Assembly: GCA_015487785.1 (NCBI GenBank)
Contig: WFPC01000041.1
Span: forward strand, 95,592 to 153,523
From: Gammaproteobacteria bacterium
GTDB taxonomy: Bacteria; Pseudomonadota; Gammaproteobacteria; S012-40
DNA: 57,932 nt
Direction of reading: 5' to 3'
The notes beneath the pieces were generated by a model. The model was not told the DNA's origin. It worked only from the letters and a program-made list of their open reading frames with translations, and searched no databases. The position numbers and the translations under genes were made by a program. This document shows, piece by piece, positions 1 to 11,874 of the stretch (position 1 is the first letter of the stretch; each line of letters begins with the position of its first letter).

Positions 1-77
1 AAATCCCCTGAGATTGCAGTACCTTCCAGCGAGTCAGTTATGACGTCCACCCTCCCCTCCCTGTGGTGGTATCTTGT

Positions 78-105
78 GAGCGGCCTCCCCGGCCGCTCTT
101 TTTTT
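78..105 (+). terminator. Rho-independent terminator of an upstream gene outside the window
   Basis: An 8-bp perfect GC-rich stem (GAGCGGCC / GGCCGCTC, loop TCCCC) is followed by a run of T residues. It would stop transcription arriving from the left edge and isolates the rplM promoter. Bases 1-77 hold no gene that I can see. Confidence 0.85.
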
Positions 106-129
106 GCCTGCAAAACACTCTTCCGGCTA

Positions 130-158
130 TTGACAGCCACCGGCGGAGTCAATAGTAT
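130..158 (+). promoter_or_regulatory. sigma70 promoter of rplM-rpsI
   Basis: A perfect -35 hexamer TTGACA (130-135) is followed by a 17-bp spacer and TAGTAT (153-158). Transcription would begin near 165, giving a leader of about 36 nt before rplM. It lies directly after the terminator at 78-105, as expected for a strong ribosomal protein promoter. Confidence 0.8.
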
Positions 159-200
159 TACGGCCCTTTTCCGGATTCGTCTTTAATGCAAGGGCAAACA

Positions 201-629
201 ATGAAAACGTTCAGCGCAAAACCGCACACAGTGAAACGCGATTGGTACGTGGTCGATGCCTCGGGCAAGACCCTGGGCCGCCTGGCCAGCGAGATCGCCA
301 AGCGCCTGCGCGGTAAGCACAAGCCGGAGTATACCCCGCACGTGGACACCGGCGATTACATCGTCGTGATCAATGCCAGCAAAGTGGCGGTGACCGGCAA
401 CAAGGCCAGCGACAAGCGCTATTATCGTCATACCGGCTATCCCGGAGGCCTGAAGTCCATCAACTTCGAAAAACTGCGTGACAAGGCGCCGGAGCGGATC
501 ATCGAGAACGCGGTCAAGGGCATGTTGCCCAAGAATCCCCTGGGCCGCGCCATGTTCGCCAAGCTGAAGGTCTATGCGGATGCCACGCATCCCCATGCTG
601 CCCAACAACCCATTTCTCTGGATATATAA
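201..629 (+). CDS. rplM: 50S ribosomal protein L13
   Basis: This encodes ribosomal protein L13, an early-assembling protein of the large subunit. The product is 142 residues, the E. coli length, and contains the family signature segments [25 protein letters not shown] and the [11 protein letters not shown] region near residue 110. I chose the ATG at 201 over the in-frame ATG at 186 because AAGGG lies six bases before 201 and the protein then begins MKTFSAK as in relatives. It is followed after 13 nt by rpsI, the usual L13-S9 pair, transcribed from the promoter at 130-158. Confidence 0.98.
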   Translation: MKTFSAKPHTVKRDWYVVDASGKTLGRLASEIAKRLRGKHKPEYTPHVDTGDYIVVINASKVAVTGNKASDKRYYRHTGYPGGLKSINFEKLRDKAPERIIENAVKGMLPKNPLGRAMFAKLKVYADATHPHAAQQPISLDI

Positions 630-642
630 AAAGAGTTCGTCT

Positions 643-1032
643 ATGCAACAGCAAAACTACGGCACAGGTCGGCGCAAGAGTTCCACCGCCCGGGTCTTTC
701 TGCGTCCGGGTAAAGGCGACATCATCATCAACCAGCGTCCGCTGGACGAATACTTCGGCCGCGAAACCGCGCGCATGGTGGTGCGCCAGCCTCTGGAGCG
801 GGTGGAGATGATGGACAAGTTCGATATCTATGTCACCGTCAAGGGTGGCGGTATTTCCGGTCAGGCCGGCGCCATTCGTCACGGTATCACACGTGCCCTG
901 ATCGACTACGACGAATCCCTACGCCCGCCGCTGCGCAAGGCGGGTTATGTCACCCGTGACTCCCGCGAGGTCGAGCGCAAGAAAGTGGGTCTGCACAAGG
1001 CCCGCAGAGCCACCCAGTTCTCCAAGCGCTGA
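643..1032 (+). CDS. rpsI: 30S ribosomal protein S9
   Basis: This encodes S9, whose basic C-terminal tail reaches the P site of the small subunit. The 129-residue product has the N-terminal [13 protein letters not shown] segment, the central [17 protein letters not shown] motif and the conserved end with [11 protein letters not shown]. The frame opens earlier, at 574 inside rplM, but the ATG at 643 gives the family N-terminus and normal length. It sits 13 nt after rplM and the pair ends at the hairpin at 1042-1069. Confidence 0.98.
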   Translation: MQQQNYGTGRRKSSTARVFLRPGKGDIIINQRPLDEYFGRETARMVVRQPLERVEMMDKFDIYVTVKGGGISGQAGAIRHGITRALIDYDESLRPPLRKAGYVTRDSREVERKKVGLHKARRATQFSKR

Positions 1033-1041
1033 GTTCTCGAA

Positions 1042-1069
1042 AAGGCCCGGATTTCCTGGGCCTTTTTTC
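1042..1069 (+). terminator. Rho-independent terminator after rpsI
   Basis: A 7-bp stem AAGGCCC / GGGCCTT with a short loop is followed by six T residues, nine bases after the rpsI stop codon. Confidence 0.85.
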
Positions 1070-1103
1070 TTCGTGTCATATCACTTCCGTTGTGCGAAAG
1101 CGG

Positions 1104-1131
1104 TTGCTCATGGCGTCAGAAGTGCTATATA
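1104..1131 (+). promoter_or_regulatory. Possible promoter of the porin gene
   Basis: TTGCTC (1104-1109) and TATATA (1126-1131) are separated by 16 bp, 44 bp before the porin start. The -10 sits in an alternating TA stretch, so its exact register is uncertain. A promoter is expected here because a terminator lies just upstream. Confidence 0.5.
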
Positions 1132-1174
1132 TACCGCTTTCGAACGCCTTTATAGCCAATCGAGGAGAGAGGGG

Positions 1175-2200
1175 ATGAAAAGAACACTGACCACGCTGGC
1201 GGTTGCGGCCGTATTGACTGCGCCCTGGACGGCCCAGGCGGCGGTGGACAAGGTCTACGGACGCATTCATGTGGCGGTCGAGAACGTGGACACTGGCGGT
1301 GGCGGTAGTTGGGAACTGGATGGCAGCGCCAACAAGGCCAATGCGCTGGGTGTCAAGGGCGCGGTGGATACCAATCTGATGGACATGAAGGCGGTCTACA
1401 AGTTCGAGATGGGCCTGAACATGGAGAACCAGCCCAATCCGGCCAATACCTCTGACCAGGATGTTTCCGGCTTGGTCTATCAGCGCGACACCTGGCTGGG
1501 CCTGTCCAGCAAGACCATGGGTACCTTGCGTGCCGGCACCCTGATCACGCCCTACAAGCAGAGCGGCAAGATGATCGATCCCCTGTTCTATACCACGGCC
1601 GAGGGGCGTGGTGGCCTGGGCATGATGTCGGCCAATCTGCACGGGGGTACCGGTGACGGCCGTGGCCGCTCCACCAATACCCTACGCTACGACTCACCCC
1701 GTTTCGCCGGTGCCAAGTTCATCGTCAACTACAACCTGGTGCCCACCGGCGCCAACAACAGTGGCATGGCCATTCATTACAAGAGCGGCCCCCTGTTCGC
1801 TTTCGTCGACTATCAGAGCGTCAAGAGCATGGTGCCCGGCAGCACCCTGAGTGCAACCAAGTTCGGTGGCAAGTACACCATGGGCAATTTCACCCTCGGT
1901 GGCCAGTATGAGATCGATGGTGGCGCCATTTCCGGCAGCAAAGACGGCCAGGCCAATACCTTGTTCCTCAACGGGGCCTATCGCATGGGAGCCACCACCT
2001 TCACCGTTTCTTTCGGCATGCAGGATGAGTCGGCCACCAATGCCAACGACGATCACACCGCCTATGCCCTGGCGATTTTGCATGCGCTGGCCAAGACCTC
2101 GGCGGTCTATGTGGGTTATGGCAGCGCCAGTGGTGGCAGCTCCTTCAATGGCGGCAGCAGCATTTCGGCGTTGACCGCTGGCATGATTCACAACTTCTGA
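1175..2200 (+). CDS. Outer-membrane porin of the Gram-negative general porin family
   Basis: This is a predicted trimeric-type outer-membrane beta-barrel for diffusion of small solutes. The 341-residue product starts with a Sec signal peptide (MKRTLTTLAVAAV, cleavage after AQA near residue 23). The mature protein begins AVDKVYGRIHVAVEN, the typical first strand of this family, and ends with a terminal phenylalanine, the usual BAM recognition residue. The ATG at 1175 is preceded by a purine-rich GAGGAGAGAGGGG; an upstream extension of the frame to 947 would destroy the signal peptide. It is monocistronic, between terminators at 1042 and 2222. Substrate specificity cannot be read from the sequence. 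Confidence 0.88.
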   Translation: MKRTLTTLAVAAVLTAPWTAQAAVDKVYGRIHVAVENVDTGGGGSWELDGSANKANALGVKGAVDTNLMDMKAVYKFEMGLNMENQPNPANTSDQDVSGLVYQRDTWLGLSSKTMGTLRAGTLITPYKQSGKMIDPLFYTTAEGRGGLGMMSANLHGGTGDGRGRSTNTLRYDSPRFAGAKFIVNYNLVPTGANNSGMAIHYKSGPLFAFVDYQSVKSMVPGSTLSATKFGGKYTMGNFTLGGQYEIDGGAISGSKDGQANTLFLNGAYRMGATTFTVSFGMQDESATNANDDHTAYALAILHALAKTSAVYVGYGSASGGSSFNGGSSISALTAGMIHNF

Positions 2201-2221
2201 TCGTTCCACGAGATGATGCCG

Positions 2222-2247
2222 CGGGGCTCCCTGGGGGCCCCGTTTTT
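2222..2247 (+). terminator. Rho-independent terminator after the porin gene
   Basis: A CGGGGC / GCCCCG stem is followed by five T residues, 22 bases after the porin stop codon. Confidence 0.8.
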
Positions 2248-2288
2248 GTTTGCCGGACCCCGGGTTCCCTGTTTATGAGAAGGTTTTT

Positions 2289-2957
2289 ATGTTGAAGCGT
2301 CCCGAACTGATATTGATCGATCTCGACGGCACCCTGGTGGACAGCGTGCCGGACCTGGCCTGGGCGGTGGATCGCATGATGACGCATCTGGGTCGGCCCG
2401 CGCACGGCGCGGACAAGGTGCGCAACTGGGTGGGCAACGGGGTGGAACGTCTGGTCAAGCGAGCCTTGACGGAGGACCTGCATGCCGAGCCGGAGGCCGC
2501 CTTGTTCGCCCGGGCCCTGCCGGTGTTCATGGATTACTACCATCAGGCCAATGGCAAGTACAGTCGTCTGTTTCCCGGGGTGGAGGGCGGCCTGGCGGCC
2601 CTGGCTGCGCAGGGTTACCGGCTGGCCTGCGTGACCAACAAGGCCGAGGCTTTCACCCTGCCACTGCTGGAGGCCCTGGGCGTGTTGGGGCGTTTCGAAT
2701 TGGTAGTCAGTGGCGATACCACGGCCCACAAGAAACCCCACCCGGAGCCCTTGTTGCACGCGGCGCGTCATTTCGGTATCGCCCCGGCGCAGGGCCTGAT
2801 GGTGGGCGATTCCATGCACGACGTGGAGGCGGCGCGCAATGCCGGTTTCCAGGTGGTTGCGGTGAGCTATGGCTACAATCACGGCGAAGACATCCGCGCG
2901 GCCGGCCCCGATGCGGTGGTCGACAGCCTGGAGCAGATTCCCCCCCTGCTGGCATAG
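2289..2957 (+). CDS. gph: Phosphoglycolate phosphatase (HAD superfamily)
   Basis: This HAD-family phosphatase is predicted to hydrolyse 2-phosphoglycolate, formed by Rubisco oxygenation or DNA repair. The 222-residue protein shows HAD motif I as DLDGTLVDS (residues 9-17), motif II around CVTNKAE, the KPHPEP lysine motif and motif IV in MVGDSMHDVEAA. The ATG at 2289 follows GAGAAGG and gives a protein starting MLKRPELILIDLDG; the in-frame ATG at 2250 lies in the porin terminator region. trpE follows after 23 nt, a pairing common in gammaproteobacteria. Closely related HAD phosphatases cannot be excluded by sequence alone. Confidence 0.9.
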   Translation: MLKRPELILIDLDGTLVDSVPDLAWAVDRMMTHLGRPAHGADKVRNWVGNGVERLVKRALTEDLHAEPEAALFARALPVFMDYYHQANGKYSRLFPGVEGGLAALAAQGYRLACVTNKAEAFTLPLLEALGVLGRFELVVSGDTTAHKKPHPEPLLHAARHFGIAPAQGLMVGDSMHDVEAARNAGFQVVAVSYGYNHGEDIRAAGPDAVVDSLEQIPPLLA

Positions 2958-2980
2958 CAGGCCTGTGATAAGCTGTGCCC

Positions 2981-4480
2981 ATGACTCTCGACAAGGCGCA
3001 ATTCGAACGTCTCGCCGGCCAGGGCTATAATCGCTTGCCGGTGATGCGGGAGGTGCTGGCAGACCTGGATACGCCTTTGTCCACTTATCTCAAGCTGGCC
3101 CGGGGGCCGTATTCCTATCTGTTCGAGTCGGTGCAGGGAGGCGAGAAGTGGGGGCGTTATTCCATCATCGGCCTGCCCTGTCGTGAGTATCTGGAGGTAT
3201 GGGGCCAACAGGTGGCGCACTACCGCGATGGTGTGTTGCTGGAGCAGCGGACGTGCGAGGATCCCCTGGCCTTTGTGGAGCGCTTCCAGCAGGGCTTTCG
3301 GGTCCCAGACTTGCCTGGCCTGCCCCGTTTCACCGGTGGGCTGGTGGGTTATTTCGGTTACGATACCGTGCGCTACATCGAGCCCCGGCTGGGGCCGTGT
3401 CCCAATCCCGACGAGCTGAACACCCCGGATATCCTGTTGTTGGTGTCCGAGGAAGTAGTGGTGTTCGACAACCTAAGTGGCAAGCTCTATCTGGTGATCC
3501 ACGTGGATCCCGCCGGTGAGCAGGCCTGGGAGCGGGCCCAGCGGCGCCTGGAACAATTGGCCTGGAAACTGGCCGAGCCCTTGCCACGCTTGCCGGCGCG
3601 GCCGGGGCGGCAGGTGGACGAATCGGATTTCCGTTCCGGTTTCACCCGCGAAGGTTTCGAGGCGGCGGTGCGCAAGGCAAGGGAATATATCGTCGATGGC
3701 GACATCATGCAGGTGGTGTTGTCCCAGCGCCTGTCGCTACCCTTCGAGGCCCGGCCGCTGGATCTCTACCGCGCCCTGCGCACCCTCAATCCGTCACCCT
3801 ACATGTTCTTTCTCGACCTGGAGGACGTGCAGGTGGTGGGGTCCTCGCCGGAGATCCTGGTGCGGCTGGAAGATCGTCAGGTGACGGTGCGTCCCATCGC
3901 CGGCACGCGTCCCCGCGGCGCAACCGAACAAGAGGACCAGGCCCTGGAGCGGGACCTGCTCTCGGATCCCAAGGAGCTGGCCGAGCACCTGATGCTGATC
4001 GACCTGGGGCGCAACGACGTGGGCCGGGTGGCGGTCACCGGCAGCGTCCAGCTCACCGCCAAGATGGTGATCGAGCGGTATTCCCATGTGATGCACATCG
4101 TGTCCAATGTCACCGGGCAAGTGAACCACGGGTTGGGTGCCGTGGACGTGTTGCGGGCCTGCTTTCCCGCCGGCACCGTGTCCGGCGCGCCCAAGGTGCG
4201 GGCGATGGAGATCATCGACGAGCTGGAGCCGGTCAAGCGCGGCATCTACTCCGGCGCGGTGGGTTACATCGGCTGGCAGGGCGCTATCGATACCGCCATT
4301 GCCATCCGCACCGCCGTGGTCAAGGAGGGCATGCTCTACATGCAGGCCGGCGCGGGCATCGTCTACGACTCGGACCCGGCGCGGGAGTGGGACGAGACCA
4401 TGAACAAGGCCCGCGCCATCTTTCGCGCCGCCACGCTGGCGGCCAGAGGCCTGGGCGAGATCGACCCCCGCCATCGCTGA
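2981..4480 (+). CDS. trpE: Anthranilate synthase component I
   Basis: TrpE makes anthranilate from chorismate, the first step of tryptophan synthesis, using ammonia from the TrpG glutaminase. The 499-residue product has an N-terminal anthranilate synthase domain and a C-terminal chorismate-binding domain with [56 protein letters not shown] and the [11 protein letters not shown] segment. I prefer the ATG at 2981; a GTG two codons upstream (2975) is possible. No strong ribosome binding site is visible. trpG, trpD and trpC are not next to it: a convergent gene follows after 27 nt. No leader peptide with repeated Trp codons fits in the 23-nt gap after gph. Confidence 0.95.
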   Translation: MTLDKAQFERLAGQGYNRLPVMREVLADLDTPLSTYLKLARGPYSYLFESVQGGEKWGRYSIIGLPCREYLEVWGQQVAHYRDGVLLEQRTCEDPLAFVERFQQGFRVPDLPGLPRFTGGLVGYFGYDTVRYIEPRLGPCPNPDELNTPDILLLVSEEVVVFDNLSGKLYLVIHVDPAGEQAWERAQRRLEQLAWKLAEPLPRLPARPGRQVDESDFRSGFTREGFEAAVRKAREYIVDGDIMQVVLSQRLSLPFEARPLDLYRALRTLNPSPYMFFLDLEDVQVVGSSPEILVRLEDRQVTVRPIAGTRPRGATEQEDQALERDLLSDPKELAEHLMLIDLGRNDVGRVAVTGSVQLTAKMVIERYSHVMHIVSNVTGQVNHGLGAVDVLRACFPAGTVSGAPKVRAMEIIDELEPVKRGIYSGAVGYIGWQGAIDTAIAIRTAVVKEGMLYMQAGAGIVYDSDPAREWDETMNKARAIFRAATLAARGLGEIDPRHR

Positions 4481-4507
4481 GCGTTCGCCTCGACCGCTGA
4501 AATCGAG

Positions 4508-5032
4508 TCAATCATTTGCCTCGTTTTCCAGGTGGCGGCGGAAACGGGTGCCGTGGCACTTGGGACAGGGCGGGATGTGGGCGGTCTTGTGGAAATGCAG
4601 CAGCTCACCGCACTGCTTGCACTCCAGCGTACCCGGCGCGGTGATCTCGCCGGTGCGCCATTCGCCGTAGAGAGCGGCCTCGAGGGCCAGCCGGTCCAGT
4701 TCCAGGCGGGTCTGATCCACCATGTGGGAAAAGGTTTCCATGGCCTTGTCTTCCAGGTAGAGCAAATCCAGGCGTAGCCAGTCGGCCAGTTCCCGTTCGC
4801 CTTCGGCAATGTATTCGGCGGCCGCGTGCAGGTCGCGCAGGATATAGTCGCTGACCTTCTCCGCCTCTTCCTCGCTCAACTCACCCAGCTTCCAGGCCGT
4901 TTCGCGGGCTTCTTCCAGGGCCTGTTCCAGTTTCGGCTTGGCTTCGCGGCCCAGTCTGGCCATGGCCTCGCGGGCGCGTTCCAGCATGGTGTGATAGGCT
5001 TCGACGAGCTTGTTGCTTTGTTGTTCGGACAT
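4508..5032 (-). CDS. Zinc-ribbon protein of the DUF1451 (YbeL) family
   Basis: This is a conserved protein of unknown function. The 174-residue product is largely charged alpha helix, probably coiled coil, over residues 1-130. It ends in a zinc ribbon with CKQCGE (near residue 139) and CPKCHG. This matches the E. coli YbeL/DUF1451 architecture. The start at 5032 follows GGGAG in the antisense sequence; the in-frame start eleven codons upstream has no such site. It is convergent with trpE and divergent from leuS. In E. coli ybeL also lies near leuS, which supports the call. Confidence 0.75.
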   Translation of the reverse strand: MSEQQSNKLVEAYHTMLERAREAMARLGREAKPKLEQALEEARETAWKLGELSEEEAEKVSDYILRDLHAAAEYIAEGERELADWLRLDLLYLEDKAMETFSHMVDQTRLELDRLALEAALYGEWRTGEITAPGTLECKQCGELLHFHKTAHIPPCPKCHGTRFRRHLENEAND

Positions 5033-5144
5033 GCGAGTGTCTCCCGTGGGGTGTCGGCCGCGCAAATGGGCCTCCTACCCTCTACAATAAGGATTTTCGT
5101 CACCGATTTCGAGGCTTTGCTGTCCCCAGCGGGGGCGAAGGCAC

Positions 5145-5150
5145 TATAAT
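5145..5150 (+). promoter_or_regulatory. -10 element of the leuS operon promoter
   Basis: A perfect TATAAT lies 36 bp before the leuS start. The matching -35 is weak: GTCCCC stands at the 17-bp position, and the better TTGCTG (5117-5122) is too far away at 22 bp. It would drive the long leuS-to-pmbA series. Confidence 0.5.
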
Positions 5151-5152
5151 AG

Positions 5153-8092
<2,940 letters not shown>

Positions 8093-8096
<4 letters not shown>

Positions 8097-9124
8097 AACT
8101 GCGCATCGAACAATTGCACGCTCACCTGGAGCAAACCCTGGCCCCGGTCTATCTGCTCAGTGGTGATGAAATCCTGCAGCGCGACGAAGCAGCCGATGCC
8201 ATCCGAAGCAAGGCCCGCGAACAGGGTTTCGAGGAACGCGAGATCCTGTACCAGGAGAGCGGTTTCGACGGATCGCGGCTCTACCAGGCCAGCCACAGTC
8301 TGTCTCTGTTTGCCCAGCGCCGCCTGCTCGAGCTGCGCTGCAATGGTGGTTTCAAGTTCGACCAGGCCGGCCGCCAGGCCCTGCAGGACTACCTGGCCGC
8401 ACCGCCGCCGGACTGTGTGCTGTTACTGATCGGGGCCAAGTTGGACAAGGGCGTGAGTGCCAGTGCCTGGTACAAGGCCCTGGACCGGGTGGGAGTGGTG
8501 ATACAGGTATGGCCGGTGGACTATGCCGCCTTGCCGGGTTGGATCGAGCGGCGGGCCCGCGGCCGGGGGCTGCGCTTGACCCGGGGTGCGGCGCATATCC
8601 TGGCCGAGCGGGTAGAGGGCAACCTGTTGGCCGCCAGCCAGGAAATCGACAAGCTGGCCCTGTTGTGCCCCCAGGGCCAGGCCGATGAACAAACCGTACT
8701 GCGGGTGGTGGCCGACAGTGCCCAGTATGACGTCTATGCCCTGGTGGACGCCGCCCTGGCCGGCGATGCCGCGCGTTTCGTGCGTATGCTCCAGGGTTTG
8801 CGCCAGGCGGGCGGTGCCACCAGCTTGGTGCTGTGGGCCCTGAGCAATGAAATCCGCAGCCTGGCCCAGATGAGCTGGCAATTGGGGCGGGGCATGCCGC
8901 GGGACAAGCTGTATGCCCAGTTCCGCGTCTGGCCCAAGCGCAAGGCTGCGGTGGGTGCGGCCCTGGCGCGGCTCAAGCCGGCCCAGTGCTGGCGCCTGCT
9001 GCGTCGGGCGGCGCGGGTCGACCGGGTGATCAAGGGCCAGCAGGCGGGCAATGCCTGGGATGAATTGCTAACATTGGGGCTCGCCCTGGCGGGCCATCAC
9101 CTCGTAGTTGAAAAGGACCGGTAA
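8093..9124 (+). CDS. holA: DNA polymerase III delta subunit
   Basis: HolA is the clamp-loader subunit that opens the beta sliding clamp. The 343-residue product has the expected N-terminal segment [21 protein letters not shown], the middle [11 protein letters not shown] region and the C-terminal helical domain with [12 protein letters not shown]. Its ATG overlaps the lptE stop codon (ATGA), indicating coupled translation. Its stop overlaps the proA start by one base. Length matches the E. coli protein (343). Confidence 0.95.
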
Positions 9125-10380
9125 TGGACATAGCCACGCAGATGACACAACTGGGTCAGCGCGCGCGCGAGGCATCGCGGGCCATGGCGCGGGCCGATAC
9201 CCGACAGAAGAATGCTGCCCTGGAGGCCATCGCCCGAGGGCTGGAACAGGCCGCCGAGGATGTGCTGGCGGCCAATTGCAGGGATCTGGACGCTGGCAAG
9301 GCCAGTGGCCTGGATACCGCCCTGCTCGATCGCCTGGAACTCAATCCGGCCCGCCTGGCGGCCATGGTGGATGGCCTGCGACAGGTGGCCGCCTTGCCCG
9401 ACCCAGTGGGCGAGGTGAGCGAGCTGAAATACCGTCCTTCCGGCATCCAGGTGGGGCGCATGCGGGTTCCCCTGGGGGTAGTGGGCATCATCTACGAGTC
9501 GCGCCCCAATGTGACCGCCGATGCCGCCGCCCTGTGCCTGAAGTCCGGCAATGCGGCCATCCTGCGCGGCGGCTCCGAGGCCTTTCATTCCAATCAGGCC
9601 ATCGCCCGCTGCATCGAGGCCGGCCTGGCCGAGGCTGGCTTGCCCACCAGCGCGGTTCAGGTACTCGATACCACCGACCGGGCGGCGGTGGGAGCGCTGA
9701 TCCAGATGCCCGAATACGTCGACGTGATCGTGCCGCGCGGCGGCAAGGGCCTGATCGAGCGTATCAGCCGCGAGGCGCGGGTACCGGTGATCAAGCATCT
9801 GGACGGCATCTGTCACGTCTACATCGACGACCAGGCCGACGAAGACAAGGCCATCGCCATCGCCTACAACGCCAAGACCCAGCGCTATGGCACCTGCAAC
9901 ACCATGGAGACCCTGTTGGTGGCCCAGGAGATCGCCGAGGTGGTGTTGCCGCCGCTGGCGGAACGTTATCGCCAGGCAGGGGTCGAATTGCGGGGCTGTC
10001 CGGCCAGCCGGGTGTTGGTGCCGGGCATGGCCGAGGCCAGCGAGGCCGACTGGGACACTGAATACCTGGCGCCCATCCTGTCGATCCGCATCGTCGCCGG
10101 ACTGGACGAGGCCATCGAGCACATCCATCGTCACAGCTCCCGCCACACCGATGCTATCGTCACCGAGAACTACTCCCGGGCGCGGCGTTTCCTGGCCGAG
10201 GTGGATTCCAGCTCGGTGATGGTCAACGCTTCCACCCGCTTCGCCGATGGCTTCGAGTATGGTTTGGGCGCGGAGATCGGCATCAGTACCGACAAGTTCC
10301 ACGCTCGTGGACCGGTGGGTCTGGAGGGCCTGACCTCGCAAAAGTTCATCGTCCTGGGTGATGGCCAGGTGCGCGGCTGA
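9124..10380 (+). CDS. proA: Glutamate-5-semialdehyde dehydrogenase (gamma-glutamyl phosphate reductase)
   Basis: ProA carries out the NADPH-dependent reduction of gamma-glutamyl phosphate in proline synthesis. The 418-residue aldehyde dehydrogenase-fold protein shows the [26 protein letters not shown]-type cofactor region (about residues 118-143), the catalytic cysteine in [11 protein letters not shown] (near residue 258) and the C-terminal [17 protein letters not shown]. The ATG overlaps the holA stop (TAATG). proB is not in the window; proA between holA and nadD is an order seen in several gammaproteobacteria. Confidence 0.96.
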   Translation: MDIATQMTQLGQRAREASRAMARADTRQKNAALEAIARGLEQAAEDVLAANCRDLDAGKASGLDTALLDRLELNPARLAAMVDGLRQVAALPDPVGEVSELKYRPSGIQVGRMRVPLGVVGIIYESRPNVTADAAALCLKSGNAAILRGGSEAFHSNQAIARCIEAGLAEAGLPTSAVQVLDTTDRAAVGALIQMPEYVDVIVPRGGKGLIERISREARVPVIKHLDGICHVYIDDQADEDKAIAIAYNAKTQRYGTCNTMETLLVAQEIAEVVLPPLAERYRQAGVELRGCPASRVLVPGMAEASEADWDTEYLAPILSIRIVAGLDEAIEHIHRHSSRHTDAIVTENYSRARRFLAEVDSSSVMVNASTRFADGFEYGLGAEIGISTDKFHARGPVGLEGLTSQKFIVLGDGQVRG

Positions 10381-10395
10381 ACGGGCGCGACCGGC

Positions 10396-11022
10396 ATGAT
10401 CGGTGTGCTGGGCGGCACCTTCGATCCGGTGCATTTCGGTCACCTGCGCATCGCCCTGGAACTGTATCAGGATCTTGGTCTGGAGCAGGTGCGCTTCATT
10501 CCCTGCGCGCGCCCGCCTCACCGCCAGCCACCGCGGGCCACGGCCGGGCAGCGTTTGCAGATGTTGGCCCTGGCCATCGCCGGGGAACCCGCCTTCGTAC
10601 TCGACGATCGCGAATACCACCGGCCGGGGCCCTCCTACATGGTGGATACCCTGGCCAGCCTGCGCGACGAATGGGGTTCGCAGCCTCTGTGCCTGATCGT
10701 GGGCAGCGACGCCTTCGACGGCCTGGACGCTTGGCACCAGTGGCACCGCCTGGTGGATCTGGCCCACTTGGTGGTGGCCCATCGCCCGGGTTGGCGCCTG
10801 TGTCGTGAGCAGGGCGTGGGGCGGCACTTGTCGGCCCGCTTCGTGGATCGGCCACAAGCCCTGCGGCAGGCGCCTGCGGGCAGGGTATTGCCTTGGCCGG
10901 TGAGCCAGCTCGCTATCTCGGCCAGCGCCATCCGTGCCTTGGTGGGCGCGGGAAAGAGCCCACGCTACCTGTTGCCCGACGGGGTGTGGCACTATATCAA
11001 ACAGCACGATCTATATGGATAA
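10396..11022 (+). CDS. nadD: Nicotinate-nucleotide adenylyltransferase
   Basis: NadD forms deamido-NAD from nicotinate mononucleotide and ATP. The 208-residue product starts with the nucleotidyltransferase motif GGTFDPVHFGH (HxGH at residues 13-16). It carries LIVGSDAFDGLDAWHQW and the C-terminal ISASAIRALVGAGKSPRYLLPDGVWHYI-type segment that replaces the usual ISSTxIR motif. It follows proA by 15 nt and precedes rsfS by 3 nt, the conserved holA-nadD-rsfS-rlmH order. Confidence 0.96.
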   Translation: MIGVLGGTFDPVHFGHLRIALELYQDLGLEQVRFIPCARPPHRQPPRATAGQRLQMLALAIAGEPAFVLDDREYHRPGPSYMVDTLASLRDEWGSQPLCLIVGSDAFDGLDAWHQWHRLVDLAHLVVAHRPGWRLCREQGVGRHLSARFVDRPQALRQAPAGRVLPWPVSQLAISASAIRALVGAGKSPRYLLPDGVWHYIKQHDLYG

Positions 11023-11025
11023 TTT

Positions 11026-11373
11026 ATGAATATCGAACGATTGCTCCAGCAAGTTGTCGATGCCCTGGATGCCATGAAGGCCGAGGACATCAAGGTACTG
11101 GACGTGAGTGAACTCAGCAGTATCACCGACCGCATGGTCATCGCCAGCGGTAGCTCCCGACGCCATGTGAGCAGCCTGGCCCAGCACGTGGTGGAGATCG
11201 CCAAGCAGGCTGGTTGCCGTCCCCTGGGAGTGGAAGGCGAGCAGGCCGGTGAATGGGTGCTGGTGGACCTGGGCGACGTGGTGGTGCATGTGATGCAGCC
11301 AGAGATTCGTGATTTCTACCAACTGGAGCGGTTGTGGAGCAGCCCCGCGACGGGCCGCGATACCGGTTCCTGA
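11026..11373 (+). CDS. rsfS: Ribosomal silencing factor RsfS
   Basis: RsfS binds L14 on the large subunit and blocks subunit joining when nutrients are scarce. The 115-residue protein has the family blocks ALDAMKAEDIKVLDV, MVIASGSSRRHV, GEWVLVDLGDVVVHVM and FYQLERLW. It starts three bases after nadD and is followed by rlmH after 6 nt. Confidence 0.96.
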   Translation: MNIERLLQQVVDALDAMKAEDIKVLDVSELSSITDRMVIASGSSRRHVSSLAQHVVEIAKQAGCRPLGVEGEQAGEWVLVDLGDVVVHVMQPEIRDFYQLERLWSSPATGRDTGS

Positions 11374-11379
11374 GCGCCC

Positions 11380-11850
11380 ATGCGCATCAAGTTGATCGCG
11401 GTGGGCGAACGCATGCCCGCGTGGGTCGCGCAAGGCTTCGAGGAATACGCCAGGCGTCTGCCGCGGGATTGCCGGCTGGAACTGTGCGAGATCGCCGCCG
11501 GTCGCCGCGGCAAGGGCCAGGCTCCGGGGCGGGCCGTGGCCGAGGAAGGACGGCGCATGCAGGCGGCCGTGCCGGAGCGTGCGCGGGTGATCGCGCTGGA
11601 TGTGGCCGGGCAGCCATGGTCCACCGAGGAACTGGCCGAGCAAATGGCCCGCTGGCGACGTCTGGGCGAGACGGTGGCCCTGTTGGTGGGTGGTCCCGAT
11701 GGCCTGGACCCGGCCTGCCTGCAACGGGCCGACCAGCACTGGTCCCTGTCGCGCCTGACTCTACCCCATCCCCTGGTGCGGGTAGTGCTGGCCGAACAGC
11801 TCTACCGGGCCTGGTCGCTGTTGCAGGGGCATCCCTATCATCGGGCATGA
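11380..11850 (+). CDS. rlmH: 23S rRNA pseudouridine-1915 N3-methyltransferase
   Basis: RlmH is a SPOUT-class methyltransferase that modifies pseudouridine 1915 in helix 69. The 156-residue product has MRIKLIAVGERMPAWV at the start, the SAM-binding trefoil knot with ALLVGGPDGL (residues 105-114) and the conserved end HPLVRVVLAEQLYRAWSLLQGHPYHRA-type segment. Length equals the family norm. In many relatives mrdA follows; here maf follows after 24 nt. Confidence 0.97.
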   Translation: MRIKLIAVGERMPAWVAQGFEEYARRLPRDCRLELCEIAAGRRGKGQAPGRAVAEEGRRMQAAVPERARVIALDVAGQPWSTEELAEQMARWRRLGETVALLVGGPDGLDPACLQRADQHWSLSRLTLPHPLVRVVLAEQLYRAWSLLQGHPYHRA

Positions 11851-11874
11851 GCCGGGGCTTGGGAAACGACAGAC

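Noticed and set aside
947-1174. N-terminal extension of the porin frame into rpsI
   Set aside because: It would run through the rpsI 3' end and its terminator and would place the signal peptide internally.
2958-2980. trp leader peptide or attenuator before trpE
   Set aside because: The gap after gph is only 23 nt and holds no Trp-rich short frame or hairpin pair.
9097-11007. 636-codon open frame on the minus strand across proA and nadD
   Set aside because: It is antisense to two clear genes with family motifs. Such long frames arise from GC-rich codon bias, and the translation shows no recognisable domain or start signal.
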